Shown here piece after piece: positions 54,919-64,000 of a stretch of 64,000 bases of DNA. Position 1 is the first letter of the stretch. Each line of letters opens with the position of its first letter. This DNA is from an uncultured Brachyspira sp. (GTDB lineage Bacteria > Spirochaetota > Brachyspiria > Brachyspirales > Brachyspiraceae), in contig NZ_CALXYQ010000001.1 in the NCBI RefSeq assembly GCF_944393015.1, forward strand, positions 124,001-188,000, written 5' to 3'. The notes beneath the pieces were generated by a model. The model was not told the DNA's origin, did not search any database, and saw nothing but the letters and a program-made list of their open reading frames with translations. Made by a program: the position numbers and the translations under genes.

Positions 54919-57777
54919 ATGAAAAAAATTCTTTCAATAATTATAATATCTATTTTTATATCATTATCATCTATATTGTTAGCACAGAATGCCGCTCCAA
55001 ATGATGAAAGAAATATTGACAGAGAATTTTATAATGCAGAAAAACTTTTCTTCCAAAAAAAATATAATTTTGCAAGAGAAGCATTTCTTTTATATTTGAA
55101 AAGAAGACCATTATCAACTAATGATATGCTTTATTATTATATAGGAGCATGCTATTTCCAAGATAAACAATATGAAAATGCTATAAATTATTATAAATTA
55201 GCATTCGATATCAATGATTCATATTCATATTGTAATAATATAGCAAACTCTTACTATCAATTAAAAAATTATGAAGATGCTTTACTTTGGTATAACAGAT
55301 CTATAGAACGTCTTCATTCCCCATATACAACTAAATTAAATCATGAAGTATTAACTAATTATACAGTTTCTCAAAATGTAGTAACAAATACAATATTTAT
55401 TTTTGATGTTAATAATACTTCTTCTAATGAATCTATAACTAATATCTCCATAGGTTCAAATGAATCATTAACAAATGAATTTATATCAACTAATATAACT
55501 GCTCCTGCTATAAATACAAATACAATATCAACAAATTTATCATCTGATACTAATGCAATATCTGATGCTATAAATAATCTAAATATTGCAAATGAAAATA
55601 TAAAAAATACCTTGGATAATACATTTACTAAACTTCCATTATTTACAAATGTAGTTATCACAAATACATATACAAATAATTATGAATTTACAAATACAAC
55701 AGTAATATTTGAAGCAAATGCTAATTTTAATTTGGAAGTGGTAAATCCTTCAGTTTCGGAAACTGCCCTTCCTCCTGATAATGTTACTAATGAAGCTGCA
55801 GCAGGAGATTCAAATACTGTTACAATGTCCACAAATTCAACTGTTACAGGATCAAGCTATGTAATAACTGAAGAAAATCCATTTACAGTAACAAATATAG
55901 TTATAATGACTAATGTTATGGATACTAATGGAAATATGGTGGAGATAAAAACTAATATAGCTTCAGTGGATGCATATAATACTTGGGCTTTATATTACAG
56001 TGCTTATCTTAATATGGGGCATACTTTCTTAGCACTTGGCGAAATAACTAATGCCGCTATATCCTATGAAATATTTTTAACTAATGTAGGAAATGATTAT
56101 TATCAAAAAGAATCTTTAGAAAGAGTTATATCTCTTATAAGAAGTAATGATACATCAATTAAATTTATTCCTTTTACTAATAATCATAGGGTAAATACAA
56201 ATAATGACGGAAGTATAACAACAGAAAATATATTCCCTAATTTTTATTATGAAAGAGAAACTATATATCCTAATGGTGTTAGAATAGTTTATGAAAATGG
56301 AAAAATAGAAAAAACTAAAATGTATTCTAATAATTATGAAGTTTCAGATACTATATATCCTTATGGAAAAAGAGAAATAGAAACAGTATTTGAAAACGGA
56401 GATAAAAGATTAGAAACATATATGATAGATAATTCAAAATCTATAAATACAAAAAATTCTAATGGAGATACATTTGAATACACTTTATACCCTGACGGTT
56501 CTTTTATAAATAGAAAAACTTTAGATAGTAATAAAGCATTTGTAGTGGAAAGATCTGACGGCTCTATCACAACAAATTATAAAGATAATAACGGAGCATT
56601 TTTCTACACTAGAAGTTTAGACGGGACAGAGGTAAAAAGAACTGAAGATAATTTTGGAAATATCACAACTGAAACAAAGAGAGTTGATGGAGCTGTTATA
56701 GTAAAAACAGAGAATCCTGACGGAAGCTATGTAGTAGTTGCAAATTATATAGACGGAAGTATAGGTACTACAACAGTAGATACAAATGGAATAAGCAATT
56801 TAAAAATAGTTTATCCGGACGGCAGAGTTGAGGAAAGAAATTCTACAGGAGCAGGTGCCGGTACATTCTCATACAATGTAAAAGCTGATGACGGAAGTAT
56901 TATAACAAAAACTTATAATGAAGACGGTTCATTTACAGTAGTAACTAAGAAGGTAGACGGCACAGTAATAACTGATACAGTTGCTGAAGATACTATAAGC
57001 GAAATAAAAATGCCTGACGGTACTACTATAAAGAGAGTAATAAGACAAGACGGCTCAAGAGAAACTACTACTCTTAACAGAGATTCAAGCACAGTAACAG
57101 AAGTAGTGGCAGCAGATTCCAGCAGTATAACTACAACTATTAAACCTAATGGCTCAAGCATAGTAGTGGTAAAAGATATACAAGGAAACACAGAAACTAC
57201 AACAACAGAGGCAGACGGAAGCACTTCAACTACAAAAACTTATACTGACGGAAGATCAACTGTCAATGAAGTGAGAGCTAACGGAGTTAGTATAGATATA
57301 GAAAATGACGGAAGAAATAAAACTACTGTGGCAAGAGATGCTGAAGGTTATGTACTAGAAATGAAGCAGTACAGAAATGAAAATCCTGAAATAACTTTAC
57401 TTGATTCTTTAGGAGAGCCTGTAGAAGCAGAGATTGCAAAAACAGTAATTAGAAGAATGGATTTAAATATAAGAGTTGAGGATATTGATAATCTTAAATT
57501 ACCTCCGCCTCCTCCTGAACCAGAACCTGTAGAAGATACAACTGTCACTGATGATACTACAGTAACTGATGATACAACTACTACTGAAGACACTACAGTT
57601 ACAGATGATACTGCAGTAACTGATGATACAGCCACTGGAGATACAACAGGAGATACTGCTGCAGATGATACTACAACTACTGGAGATACAACAGGAGATA
57701 CTGCTGCAGATGATACTACAACTACTGGAAATACAACAGGCGATACTACTACGTCACCTACCACTACAACAGAATAA
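54919..57777 (+). CDS. Large exported TPR and DG-repeat protein
   Basis: 952 residues. Signal peptide MKKILSIIIISIFISLSSILLA. Residues about 30-135 are TPR repeats (AEKLFFQKKYNFAREAFLLY, YYIGACYFQDKQYENAINYY, NSYYQLKNYEDALLWYNRS). Residues about 150-350 are Asn/Thr-rich, with many TNT and TNV steps, followed by one more TPR-like unit (MGHTFLALGEITNAAISYEI). Residues about 415-840 contain some twenty strand-turn repeats centred on DG (NEDGSFTVVTKKVDGTVI, RQDGSRETTTLNRDSS). The tail is proline-rich then an acidic Thr-rich repeat (DDTTVTDDTT type). It probably sits in the periplasm or on the surface. The architecture is unusual and the role unknown. Confidence 0.75.
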   Translation: MKKILSIIIISIFISLSSILLAQNAAPNDERNIDREFYNAEKLFFQKKYNFAREAFLLYLKRRPLSTNDMLYYYIGACYFQDKQYENAINYYKLAFDINDSYSYCNNIANSYYQLKNYEDALLWYNRSIERLHSPYTTKLNHEVLTNYTVSQNVVTNTIFIFDVNNTSSNESITNISIGSNESLTNEFISTNITAPAINTNTISTNLSSDTNAISDAINNLNIANENIKNTLDNTFTKLPLFTNVVITNTYTNNYEFTNTTVIFEANANFNLEVVNPSVSETALPPDNVTNEAAAGDSNTVTMSTNSTVTGSSYVITEENPFTVTNIVIMTNVMDTNGNMVEIKTNIASVDAYNTWALYYSAYLNMGHTFLALGEITNAAISYEIFLTNVGNDYYQKESLERVISLIRSNDTSIKFIPFTNNHRVNTNNDGSITTENIFPNFYYERETIYPNGVRIVYENGKIEKTKMYSNNYEVSDTIYPYGKREIETVFENGDKRLETYMIDNSKSINTKNSNGDTFEYTLYPDGSFINRKTLDSNKAFVVERSDGSITTNYKDNNGAFFYTRSLDGTEVKRTEDNFGNITTETKRVDGAVIVKTENPDGSYVVVANYIDGSIGTTTVDTNGISNLKIVYPDGRVEERNSTGAGAGTFSYNVKADDGSIITKTYNEDGSFTVVTKKVDGTVITDTVAEDTISEIKMPDGTTIKRVIRQDGSRETTTLNRDSSTVTEVVAADSSSITTTIKPNGSSIVVVKDIQGNTETTTTEADGSTSTTKTYTDGRSTVNEVRANGVSIDIENDGRNKTTVARDAEGYVLEMKQYRNENPEITLLDSLGEPVEAEIAKTVIRRMDLNIRVEDIDNLKLPPPPPEPEPVEDTTVTDDTTVTDDTTTTEDTTVTDDTAVTDDTATGDTTGDTAADDTTTTGDTTGDTAADDTTTTGNTTGDTTTSPTTTTE
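57637..57747 (+). repeat. 45-bp in-frame tandem repeat in the protein tail
   Basis: Two identical 45-bp units (57637-57681, 57682-57726) and a diverged partial third, encoding GDTTGDTAADDTTTT each. Identity at silent positions points to recent duplication; unit number may vary among strains. Confidence 0.88.
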
Positions 57778-57797
57778 AAATTAATTAATATAAAAAT

Positions 57798-57833
57798 AAA
57801 AAAGAGCTATAAAATTATTTATAGCTCTTTTTT
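57798..57833 (+). terminator. Terminator of the repeat-protein gene
   Basis: AAAAAAGAGCTATAAA / TTATAGCTCTTTTTTT: a long perfect stem with a T-run. Confidence 0.9.
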
Positions 57834-58116
57834 TATATACATAAACAATTATATTTTGTCAAAAATAATTTTTTTAAATTTTAAATATTTGCAGGGCTTT
57901 GCCCCGCACCCCACTTCTTTTGTTGCCACAAAGAAGCAAAAAGGCTATATTTTAGATTAATTTAATAATTTATATTACATGTAAAACTATTTTAGTATTA
58001 TTTAGTACTAATTTCATACTTGCACTTTATTGTTCTTTGACGCTGTCCGCCTGTGGCGTGCGGCGGGAAAAAGAACAATAAAAAAATTGACAAACTTAAA
58101 AATTTTTCAGTATATT
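57834..58116 (-). repeat. Modular intergenic repeat, copy I
   Basis: Reverse copy. Left boundary is the right-end motif (minus-strand TTGACA 57862-57857, 17 bp, TATATA 57839-57834); then GCAGGGCTTTGCCCC-type and CTTCTTT/AAAGAAG hairpins, palindrome TTACATGTAA, the GTCCGCCTGTGGCGTGCGGC segment, and right boundary TTGACA (58087-58092)-18 bp-TATATT. It fills the gap between convergent genes. Confidence 0.88.
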
Positions 58117-58125
58117 CTAAATATT

Positions 58126-59787
58126 TTAAAATAAACCTTTTATCTTACCATTTTCATCTATATCTATATTGCATGCAACAGGAATTTTAGGAAGTCCCGG
58201 CATATCTATAATACCGCCGGCCATAGCAATAATGAATCCCGCTCCTGATGCAAGTTTTATTTCATCAATATTTAATGTATAGCCTTTAGGAGCATTTAGT
58301 AAAGCAGGATTATCTGATATTGATTTTTGAGTTTTTGATATACATATAGGAAGATTACCGAATCCCATATTTTCTATTTTCTTCATCATTTTTAATGCCT
58401 TGTTAGAAAATTTAATTTCCCCTGCTGCATATATTTCTTTACATATAGTTTCTATTTTTTCTTTTATACTTTTTTCTAATTCATATAAAGGCTTATAATT
58501 TGATTCTTCAGAAGCTGCTTTTAAAACTTTATGAGATAAATCTATTGCACCTTCTCCGCCTTTAGCCCAAACTTCGCATAATGAAATATCTACTCCTTTA
58601 CTCTCGCAATGTTTTGTTATGCATTCCACTTCTTTATCAGTATCAGAAACAAATTTATTAATAGCAACTACTACAGGAACATTATATTTCTGCATATTCT
58701 CAATATGTTTATCCAAATTTTCAAAACCTTTAGTTAAAGCTCCTAAATCTTCTTTATTAATATCAGAAGCTCCTCCATGATGTTTCAATGCTCTTATAGT
58801 AGCAACCAATACAATACAATTAGGCTTTAAACCGGCAAGACAGCATTTAATATCAAGAAACTTTTCAGCTCCTAAATCAGCAGCAAAACCTGCCTCTGTA
58901 ATAGTATAGTCGGATAATTTCAAAGCCATTTTTGTAGCAAGTATAGAATTACATCCATGAGCAATATTAGCGAAAGGACCTCCATGAACTATAACAGGAG
59001 TATTCTCAAGTGTCTGTACTAAATTAGGTTTTATGGCATCTTTAAGGAGTGTACATGCTGCACCTTCTATTTTTAAATCTCTCACTCTCAAAGGATTATC
59101 ATTAATATCATAAGCAAATATAACATTTCCTATTTTCTCTTTTAAATCCATTAATGAATTTGATAAGCAGAGTATAGCCATAATTTCAGATGATACAGTT
59201 ATTTGAAATGATGACTGCCTTACAACACCATTCTCACTTCCGCCAAGTCCTATAACTATATCTCTCAAAGCTCTGTCATTCATATCCAAAACTCTTTTGA
59301 ATACTATCTTATTAACATCTATTTTTAATTCATTTCCTTGTTTAATATGATTATCTATACAAGCGGATATTAAATTATGGGCACTGCTTATAGCATGAAA
59401 ATCTCCATTAAAATGAAGGTTAATATCTTCCATTGGTACAATTTGAGAATAGCCTCCTCCGCATGCACCTCCCTTTATACCGAACACAGGACCAAGAGAT
59501 GGTTCTCTTAAAGCAGCAACAGCATTAACCCCTATTTTATTTAATCCTTGAGTAAGCCCTATTGTAACAGTGGATTTTCCTTCTCCGGCTGGTGTAGGAG
59601 TTATTGCAGTTACTAAAACTAATTTTCCATCTTTCTTATCTTTTAATTTATTTAATAATGATAATTCTATCTTTGCCTTATATTTTCCGTATACCTCATA
59701 ATCATCATCAGTCAAATTCAATTTCTCTGCTATTTTTTCTATTCTTTCCAATTTGCACTCTTGAGCTATTTCTATATCTGTTTTCAT
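58126..59787 (-). CDS. fhs: Formate--tetrahydrofolate ligase
   Basis: 553 residues, joining formate to tetrahydrofolate with ATP in one-carbon metabolism. Seen: the P-loop [34 protein letters not shown], the [10 protein letters not shown] and NIAHGCNSI segments, [18 protein letters not shown], and [16 protein letters not shown] near the end. The start is ATG 59787: GGAG lies 5 nt before it, while the upstream TTG that extends the frame has no site. Length is typical. Single gene, convergent with the repeat-protein gene and separated from it by repeat copy I. Confidence 0.96.
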   Translation of the reverse strand: MKTDIEIAQECKLERIEKIAEKLNLTDDDYEVYGKYKAKIELSLLNKLKDKKDGKLVLVTAITPTPAGEGKSTVTIGLTQGLNKIGVNAVAALREPSLGPVFGIKGGACGGGYSQIVPMEDINLHFNGDFHAISSAHNLISACIDNHIKQGNELKIDVNKIVFKRVLDMNDRALRDIVIGLGGSENGVVRQSSFQITVSSEIMAILCLSNSLMDLKEKIGNVIFAYDINDNPLRVRDLKIEGAACTLLKDAIKPNLVQTLENTPVIVHGGPFANIAHGCNSILATKMALKLSDYTITEAGFAADLGAEKFLDIKCCLAGLKPNCIVLVATIRALKHHGGASDINKEDLGALTKGFENLDKHIENMQKYNVPVVVAINKFVSDTDKEVECITKHCESKGVDISLCEVWAKGGEGAIDLSHKVLKAASEESNYKPLYELEKSIKEKIETICKEIYAAGEIKFSNKALKMMKKIENMGFGNLPICISKTQKSISDNPALLNAPKGYTLNIDEIKLASGAGFIIAMAGGIIDMPGLPKIPVACNIDIDENGKIKGLF

Positions 59788-59992
59788 ACATACTCCAATC
59801 AAATAATTTTTATATAGATTTAAAATATACTATACTTTTAAAATATTTGATAGTATATAAAATTTCATAAAATAAAAAAATATTATTGAATTTTGTAGAA
59901 TTATTATTATAATCTTTAGAACGTTTAAAATATTTATTACAAATAAAATTTATTTAAGCATTTAATTATTAATTTATAAAAAAGGATTGCAA

Positions 59993-60955
59993 ATGGATAA
60001 AGTAAATATAAGTCTTATAGGTGTAGGAAGAATGGGTCAATTCCATTTAAATGTTGTAAGCCAAATAAATCAAATAAATTTATCAGGCATATACGATGCT
60101 GATGAAAATCATTTAAATGAAATATCACAAAAACATAATATAAGAAAATTTAATAGTTTAGATGAAGCGATAGATAATGCTGATGCTGTTATAATAGCAA
60201 GCCCTACAATGTATCATTTTGAAATAGCTAAAAAAGCTGTAGAAAAAGGAAAACATGTATTAGTAGAAAAACCAATGACAGAAACTTATACTCAGGCTTT
60301 GGAATTGGAAGAAATCGTTAAACAAAAAAATGTTATACTTCAAGTTGGTCATGTTGAAAGATTTAATGGTGCTGTACAGGAACTTCATCATATAATAGAA
60401 AAACCTTATTTAATAGAAGCTAGAAGATTAGCTCCTTTTACTCCTCGTATTACTGATGTTGGTGTTGTATTTGATATAATGATACATGATTTAGATATAG
60501 TTACTTCTTTAGTGAAAAAACCAATAGTAAGATTTTCAGCAAGCGGAAAAAGAATAAGAACAAATAATGAAGATATTGCAAGTGCATTATTAGAATTTGA
60601 AGATTCAACTATAGCAACAATAAGTGCAAGCAGAGTAACTCAGGAAAAAATAAGAACTTTAGCTATCAGTACAGAGGAAGCATATTTTATATTAGACTAT
60701 GCCACTCAAGATATAACTATACATAGACAGGCAGCAAGTCAAAGTAATATAAAAACTTCAGTAGGTATTAATTATAAGCAGGAATCTATAATAGAAAGAG
60801 TATTTATACATAGAGATAATCCTCTAAAATTAGAAGATGAACATTTTGCTAACTGCATATTGGGAAAAGATAAAAGATTCGTATCTATTGAAGATGATGT
60901 GAATACAATAAAATTAACTGAAGCTATTTTAAAAGAAATTAAAAAAACTTGGTAA
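59993..60955 (+). CDS. Gfo/Idh/MocA family oxidoreductase
   Basis: 320 residues. N-terminal Rossmann fold with VNISLIGVGRMGQFHLNVV (GxGxxG), an acidic residue after strand 2 (YDADENH) favouring NAD, and KGKHVLVEKPMTETYTQA with the catalytic Lys of the EKP motif. The C-terminal substrate domain holds DVGVVFDIMIHDLDIVT (the HD motif). Start ATG 59993 is preferred to an upstream TTG because AAGGA lies 6-7 nt before it. Such enzymes oxidise inositols or sugar derivatives, or serve UDP-sugar synthesis; the substrate is not evident. A monocistronic gene with a strong terminator. Confidence 0.92.
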   Translation: MDKVNISLIGVGRMGQFHLNVVSQINQINLSGIYDADENHLNEISQKHNIRKFNSLDEAIDNADAVIIASPTMYHFEIAKKAVEKGKHVLVEKPMTETYTQALELEEIVKQKNVILQVGHVERFNGAVQELHHIIEKPYLIEARRLAPFTPRITDVGVVFDIMIHDLDIVTSLVKKPIVRFSASGKRIRTNNEDIASALLEFEDSTIATISASRVTQEKIRTLAISTEEAYFILDYATQDITIHRQAASQSNIKTSVGINYKQESIIERVFIHRDNPLKLEDEHFANCILGKDKRFVSIEDDVNTIKLTEAILKEIKKTW

Positions 60956-60978
60956 TAATTTTACTGCACATAACAAAT

Positions 60979-61026
60979 ATTGCCTAGTAATTATATTAAA
61001 AATTAATTATATAATTACTAGGCAAT
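60979..61026. terminator. Bidirectional terminator
   Basis: Eighteen-bp perfect inverted repeat ATTGCCTAGTAATTATAT / ATATAATTACTAGGCAAT between convergent genes. Confidence 0.88.
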
Positions 61027-61049
61027 TATAATAATTTAGGAGAAGCAAT

Positions 61050-61676
61050 TTAAAAATAATACCTTCCTCCGATACTCATTCTGCCAAATCCGGCTTTATT
61101 AATTTTTGCAGGATATCCAAGTTCTTTACCGTCAGGAACAAGATGAAGTCCGCCGCCAAACTCTAATACTATACCAACATGTTTACTCACATTAATATTA
61201 AAACCGGCTCCTCCCCCAACCTCCCAATAGTATGGAGAAGCAAATAAAAATTTTCCGCTTTTATCAGGATCAAAAGATAAAAATCCAAAACTAAAAAAAG
61301 CAAATCCATATCTTGATATACCTATCTCGCCAGTATATTCATCGTTATTGCCAAAAGTAAATTTTTGCATAAGTCCTAGCTGATACATTTCTGGACTATC
61401 ATCATATATTTTTGAACCTGTTACAGCAGTATAGCTTTTTATTTGAAAATTATTATATTTCATTATCTTAAAACCAAATTCTATATTAACAGTTGTCTTT
61501 ATAGAATCCGCACTGCTGAATAATCCTATAGAAAAAAATCTATTATCTAATACAGACTGAAAGCCTTTTTTTTCATCATTTTCTTTATTTTCTTTATTAT
61601 CCTCTGAATATACTATAGTAAATAAATTAAAAAATAAAATATTCACCATAAAAATATATCTAATTAGTATTTTCAT
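61050..61676 (-). CDS. Outer-membrane-type beta-barrel protein
   Basis: 208 residues. N-terminal signal (KILIRYIFMVNILFFNLFTIVYS) then a charged Lys/Glu linker (EDNKENKENDEKKG) and about eight amphipathic strands (FFSIGLFSSADS, TVNIEFGFKIM, FAFFSFGFLSF, GGGAGFNINVSKHVGIVLEF), ending with GRMSIGGRYYF; an aromatic last residue is usual for outer-membrane barrels. Start set at the ATG at 61676, 6 nt after GGGAG; the adjacent ATG at 61679 is equally possible. The family was not identified. Probably an outer-membrane protein folded with the help of the SurA-like foldase. Confidence 0.7.
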   Translation of the reverse strand: MKILIRYIFMVNILFFNLFTIVYSEDNKENKENDEKKGFQSVLDNRFFSIGLFSSADSIKTTVNIEFGFKIMKYNNFQIKSYTAVTGSKIYDDSPEMYQLGLMQKFTFGNNDEYTGEIGISRYGFAFFSFGFLSFDPDKSGKFLFASPYYWEVGGGAGFNINVSKHVGIVLEFGGGLHLVPDGKELGYPAKINKAGFGRMSIGGRYYF

Positions 61677-61745
61677 CATATCTCCCAATATCAAACAAAG
61701 GGAAATATCAATAATGCAAAAAATGTTATTATTTATTACAAATAA

Positions 61746-62144
61746 TTATTTATTGCTTTCTTCTAATTCTGCTGTTTCTTCGCCTTCTTTTATAGTTCTT
61801 ATTTGAGTAAAGAAATATACATACTTAGCAATAAAAAGTATTACAAGAACAATTCTAGCATGCAGATTATTTACAAAAATAAATGTAACTATAAGCATAG
61901 CACTTACAGGCAAAAGTATAGTGAGTTTAGCTTTTAAAGTCATAGCCCTTGATTTAACAAAACTTTCTAAATATTTTTTATATAGTTTTGTAGACATAAA
62001 CCAATCATGAAATTTTTTAGAGCCTTTAGCAAAAAAGAAAGATGCAAGCAAAAGAAAAGGTGTTGTTGGAAGTATAGGCACAACTATTCCCACAGCACCT
62101 ATACCTACAAAAATAAAACCTAAACATATAAATAATATTCTCAT
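61746..62144 (-). CDS. DUF454 (YbaN-type) inner membrane protein
   Basis: 132 residues. Begins RILFICLGFIFVGIGAVGIVVPILPTTPFLLLASFFFAKGS (quoted here only as landmarks: GAVGIVVPILPTTPF and LLLASFFFAKGSKKFHDW), the unmistakable DUF454 pattern with the P-LPTTPF turn between two helices, then KLYKKYLESF and two further helices. Acidic tail (EEGEETAELEESNK). These small cytoplasmic-membrane proteins have no established function. It is 18 nt downstream of the YgbA-type gene and probably co-transcribed with it. Confidence 0.9.
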   Translation of the reverse strand: MRILFICLGFIFVGIGAVGIVVPILPTTPFLLLASFFFAKGSKKFHDWFMSTKLYKKYLESFVKSRAMTLKAKLTILLPVSAMLIVTFIFVNNLHARIVLVILFIAKYVYFFTQIRTIKEGEETAELEESNK

Positions 62145-62162
62145 ATAACACCTTCAATAACT

Positions 62163-62585
62163 TTAAATATTTTTCTTCATATTGCGTACAAGCATAACAA
62201 AAACATGTTTCAAAGCAATTACAGGTCTATAAAAAATCATTCTCTTTCCAGAAAAAATCATTATATTTTTTATTTTTTCTCTCATCTCTTTTTTATAGCA
62301 ATGAGAAGAGCATGCACTGCAAAATGTTTTTGTAGAAATGAATCTGCATTTTGAAGTTCTTTCACAAGCATAATTATAAACTTCTTCACATTCTTTGCAA
62401 ATATTTTTACTTCCAAATGTTTTATTATAATTCTTATGATACTCTTTATGATTATATCTACAATACAATTTAATCATATAAAGCAGCATATTTTTTTCAT
62501 AATCTATTTTTCTTTTTATTTTTAATATATTATTTTCTTTATTTTTTAAAATAACTTTCATATTAGTAGTTTTTATATTGGGCAT
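62163..62585 (-). CDS. YgbA-type (nitrous oxide-stimulated promoter family) protein
   Basis: 140 residues. It holds CRYNHKEYH, CKECEEVYNYACERTSKC and TKTFCSACSSHCYKKEMREK, then IMIFSGKRMIFYRPVIALKHV, matching the cysteine-rich YgbA_NO family; the E. coli member is induced through NsrR under nitrosative stress (established for E. coli, not shown here). Eight or nine cysteines suggest metal or cluster binding. The frame extends to a TTG at 62606, but neither start has a convincing RBS; ATG 62585 is a choice, not certain. It lies upstream of the DUF454 gene with an 18-nt gap. Confidence 0.82.
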   Translation of the reverse strand: MPNIKTTNMKVILKNKENNILKIKRKIDYEKNMLLYMIKLYCRYNHKEYHKNYNKTFGSKNICKECEEVYNYACERTSKCRFISTKTFCSACSSHCYKKEMREKIKNIMIFSGKRMIFYRPVIALKHVFVMLVRNMKKNI

Positions 62586-62641
62586 CTTATATTCTAAGAC
62601 ACCCAATAAATTTATTTACCCAAAATCAATAATTTAGCAAA

Positions 62642-63946
62642 TTAAAATTTCCAAGTGATACCAGTACTTCCATTGAAAGCCAAACCTCCTTGCTTACTAT
62701 CTCCTATACTATCAATAGTGGTAGCACTTCCTATTTGAGCCTCAAAATACCATTCCAAATTAGGAATAGGAGTGATATATAATTCTCCATATACTAAATA
62801 TCCAACAGAGTAGAATATAGGAGGTATTCTCATAGGCTTAGCACTGCTCGCATAGGCATTAATTCCCCCTGTAATCATAGAGAAAGATAATGCAGGCTCT
62901 AAATACAATGTAATAAACTCACTTTCAGCAGTAAAACCCACAGGAACAGATACACCTATAAATTGAGGCTTAGTTATATAATATTCTGTACCTCCTATTT
63001 CTATTGAAGCTCCCTCACCAGTAAATGCTATATTGTGAGCAGTAAAATCATAATATGGGGCCATAGTAAAACCTGTATCACCTATTGAAAAAGCACCTAT
63101 AGGATTTGAAGCATCTATATTATAGAGTCCGAATCCTGCTCCTCCTTCTTTAGAGTCCATTCCTGGAGGTGTAACTTTATATGAAGTACCTGTAAAATCT
63201 GCTATAGAACCTTGATATAATACTCTTATTTGAGGCTCTATTAATACAGGATCTGTTGCCGCTATAAAATAACCTCTAACATCTATACCTATAGAATGTG
63301 CTGTAGTATCTTTAGTAAATCCATATTTACCATTCTCTCCTACAGTCCCCATATTCATAGGTAAATTACCGCCTCCTGTTAAATCTCCGCTTCTGCTTTC
63401 ATTAGCTTTTAATCTATACATACCATATTTAAGATTAACTCTTATTCTGCTGAATATATTGTTTCCAGTATAATATTCTATTCTAGTATCTGTTGAAACT
63501 GCTATATCTCCATTATTAACATTTCCGCTTCCTACTCCTATTGTAACAGGTACATTGATTCTCAAGTTATCATTCAAAGCTGTTGCTGTTATTATAGGAG
63601 TATGTGCCTGCCAGCTTCCTGATACATATTTGAATTGATAACCCAAACCTATACCAAAACTTTCTGTTTTATATCCAAATCCTGCTATTGCTGCCGGTCT
63701 GAATGTATTTATTCCTCCTTTAGTACCGCTGTCTAAATTATCAAGCAATACTCCTGCAGTTTCTCCTGATACTCCAACCATAAATCTTAAATTTTCAGTT
63801 CCTGCTAATACGCCGAATCTATCAAGCCTTATTCTTAATTGATTTTCATCAACTAAAAAATCATTGAAATCTTCTACAACAGTATAACTAAATGCACTAT
63901 AAGCAGTTATTAATAAAACCGCTAAAATAAAATATAAACGTTTCAT
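62642..63946 (-). CDS. Outer-membrane surface protein, variable-surface-protein-like
   Basis: 434 residues. Signal peptide MKRLYFILAVLLITAYSAFS, then a conserved-looking start (VVEDFNDFLVDENQLRIRLDRFG) and about sixteen amphipathic strands with Gly/aromatic alternation (FGYKTESFGIGLGYQFKYV, RVNLKYGMYRL, EWYFEAQIGSATTI), ending GSTGITWKF with a C-terminal Phe. The pattern is that of porin-size outer-membrane barrels, and the overall composition fits Brachyspira surface proteins of the Vsp type; this last point is recollection, not search. RBS AAAGGA precedes the ATG. A single gene with no clear terminator before 62606. Confidence 0.7.
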   Translation of the reverse strand: MKRLYFILAVLLITAYSAFSYTVVEDFNDFLVDENQLRIRLDRFGVLAGTENLRFMVGVSGETAGVLLDNLDSGTKGGINTFRPAAIAGFGYKTESFGIGLGYQFKYVSGSWQAHTPIITATALNDNLRINVPVTIGVGSGNVNNGDIAVSTDTRIEYYTGNNIFSRIRVNLKYGMYRLKANESRSGDLTGGGNLPMNMGTVGENGKYGFTKDTTAHSIGIDVRGYFIAATDPVLIEPQIRVLYQGSIADFTGTSYKVTPPGMDSKEGGAGFGLYNIDASNPIGAFSIGDTGFTMAPYYDFTAHNIAFTGEGASIEIGGTEYYITKPQFIGVSVPVGFTAESEFITLYLEPALSFSMITGGINAYASSAKPMRIPPIFYSVGYLVYGELYITPIPNLEWYFEAQIGSATTIDSIGDSKQGGLAFNGSTGITWKF

Positions 63947-64000
63947 ATATAATCCTTTATTTTGTTTATAATTTTTTTTAACAACTTTGTACTTTTATTA

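Noticed and set aside
57348-57764. 138-codon Val/Ser-rich frame antisense to the repeat protein
   Set aside because: It is the mirror of the Asp/Thr-rich tail repeats; the plus-strand gene explains the open frame.
1-64000. tRNA, rRNA, transposase or phage genes
   Set aside because: Intergenic stretches were read on both strands; no cloverleaf with a TTCGANNC-type loop, no rRNA core sequence and no transposase or capsid-like reading frame was recognised. A tRNAscan run would settle the tRNA point.

Overview
The window is AT-rich, gene-dense DNA that looks like the chromosome of a Brachyspira-type spirochaete. This is inferred from very low GC coding sequence, many short periplasmic or lipoprotein genes, DUF285/BspA-type and ankyrin repeat proteins, outer-membrane barrel proteins resembling Brachyspira surface proteins, and the gene repertoire. 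No rRNA, tRNA, CRISPR, phage or transposase gene was found.

Layout. 0-6 kb: tail of an amidohydrolase, a MATE exporter, an EF-G-like GTPase, a PTS-IIA/zinc-ribbon fusion and a lipoprotein. 6.5-10.2 kb (minus strand): pheA-aroK-DUF554 and an unknown gene. 10.7-15.3 kb (minus strand): two lipoproteins around four orphan genes, two of which share a MerR-like motif and one of which encodes only 42 residues. 15.4-21 kb: pnuC-nadR (NAD salvage), batA, metK, recF. 21-25 kb: two DUF285 paralogues separated by a repeat, the second fused to a DUF4132-like domain. 25-33.5 kb: ankyrin protein, putative HExxH metalloprotein, GH2 glycosidase, a 3x73-bp hairpin array, MarR regulator, YkgJ-type cysteine-cluster protein, a radical-SAM-like protein without cluster cysteines, and a SurA/PpiC foldase. 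33.5-42.4 kb: carAB, DAHP synthase, glycogen phosphorylase. 42.5-48.9 kb: LysM protein, then a decaying stretch in which four of five genes are broken (barrel protein, LRR lipoprotein, TAXI-TRAP binding protein, TRAP permease). 49.4-57.8 kb: MalY/PatB aminotransferase, GyrI-like protein, RdgB, CstA, and a large exported TPR/DG-repeat protein. 58-64 kb: formate-THF ligase, Gfo/Idh dehydrogenase and minus-strand envelope genes.

The most striking feature is a modular intergenic repeat present about ten times. Its two ends both read outward as TTGACA-17/18 bp-TATATA, that is as sigma70-like promoters, and its interior holds several hairpins whose stems are kept although their bases change. In three places (pheA-aroK, carAB, malY-rdgB) an end lies just upstream of an operon in the right direction. 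At carAB it is followed by a leader with mutually exclusive antiterminator and terminator hairpins. Two adjacent copies differ by small insertions inside hairpin loops, which suggests nested growth of the element.

All functional calls are from reading the sequence and remembered family motifs; no database search was run.
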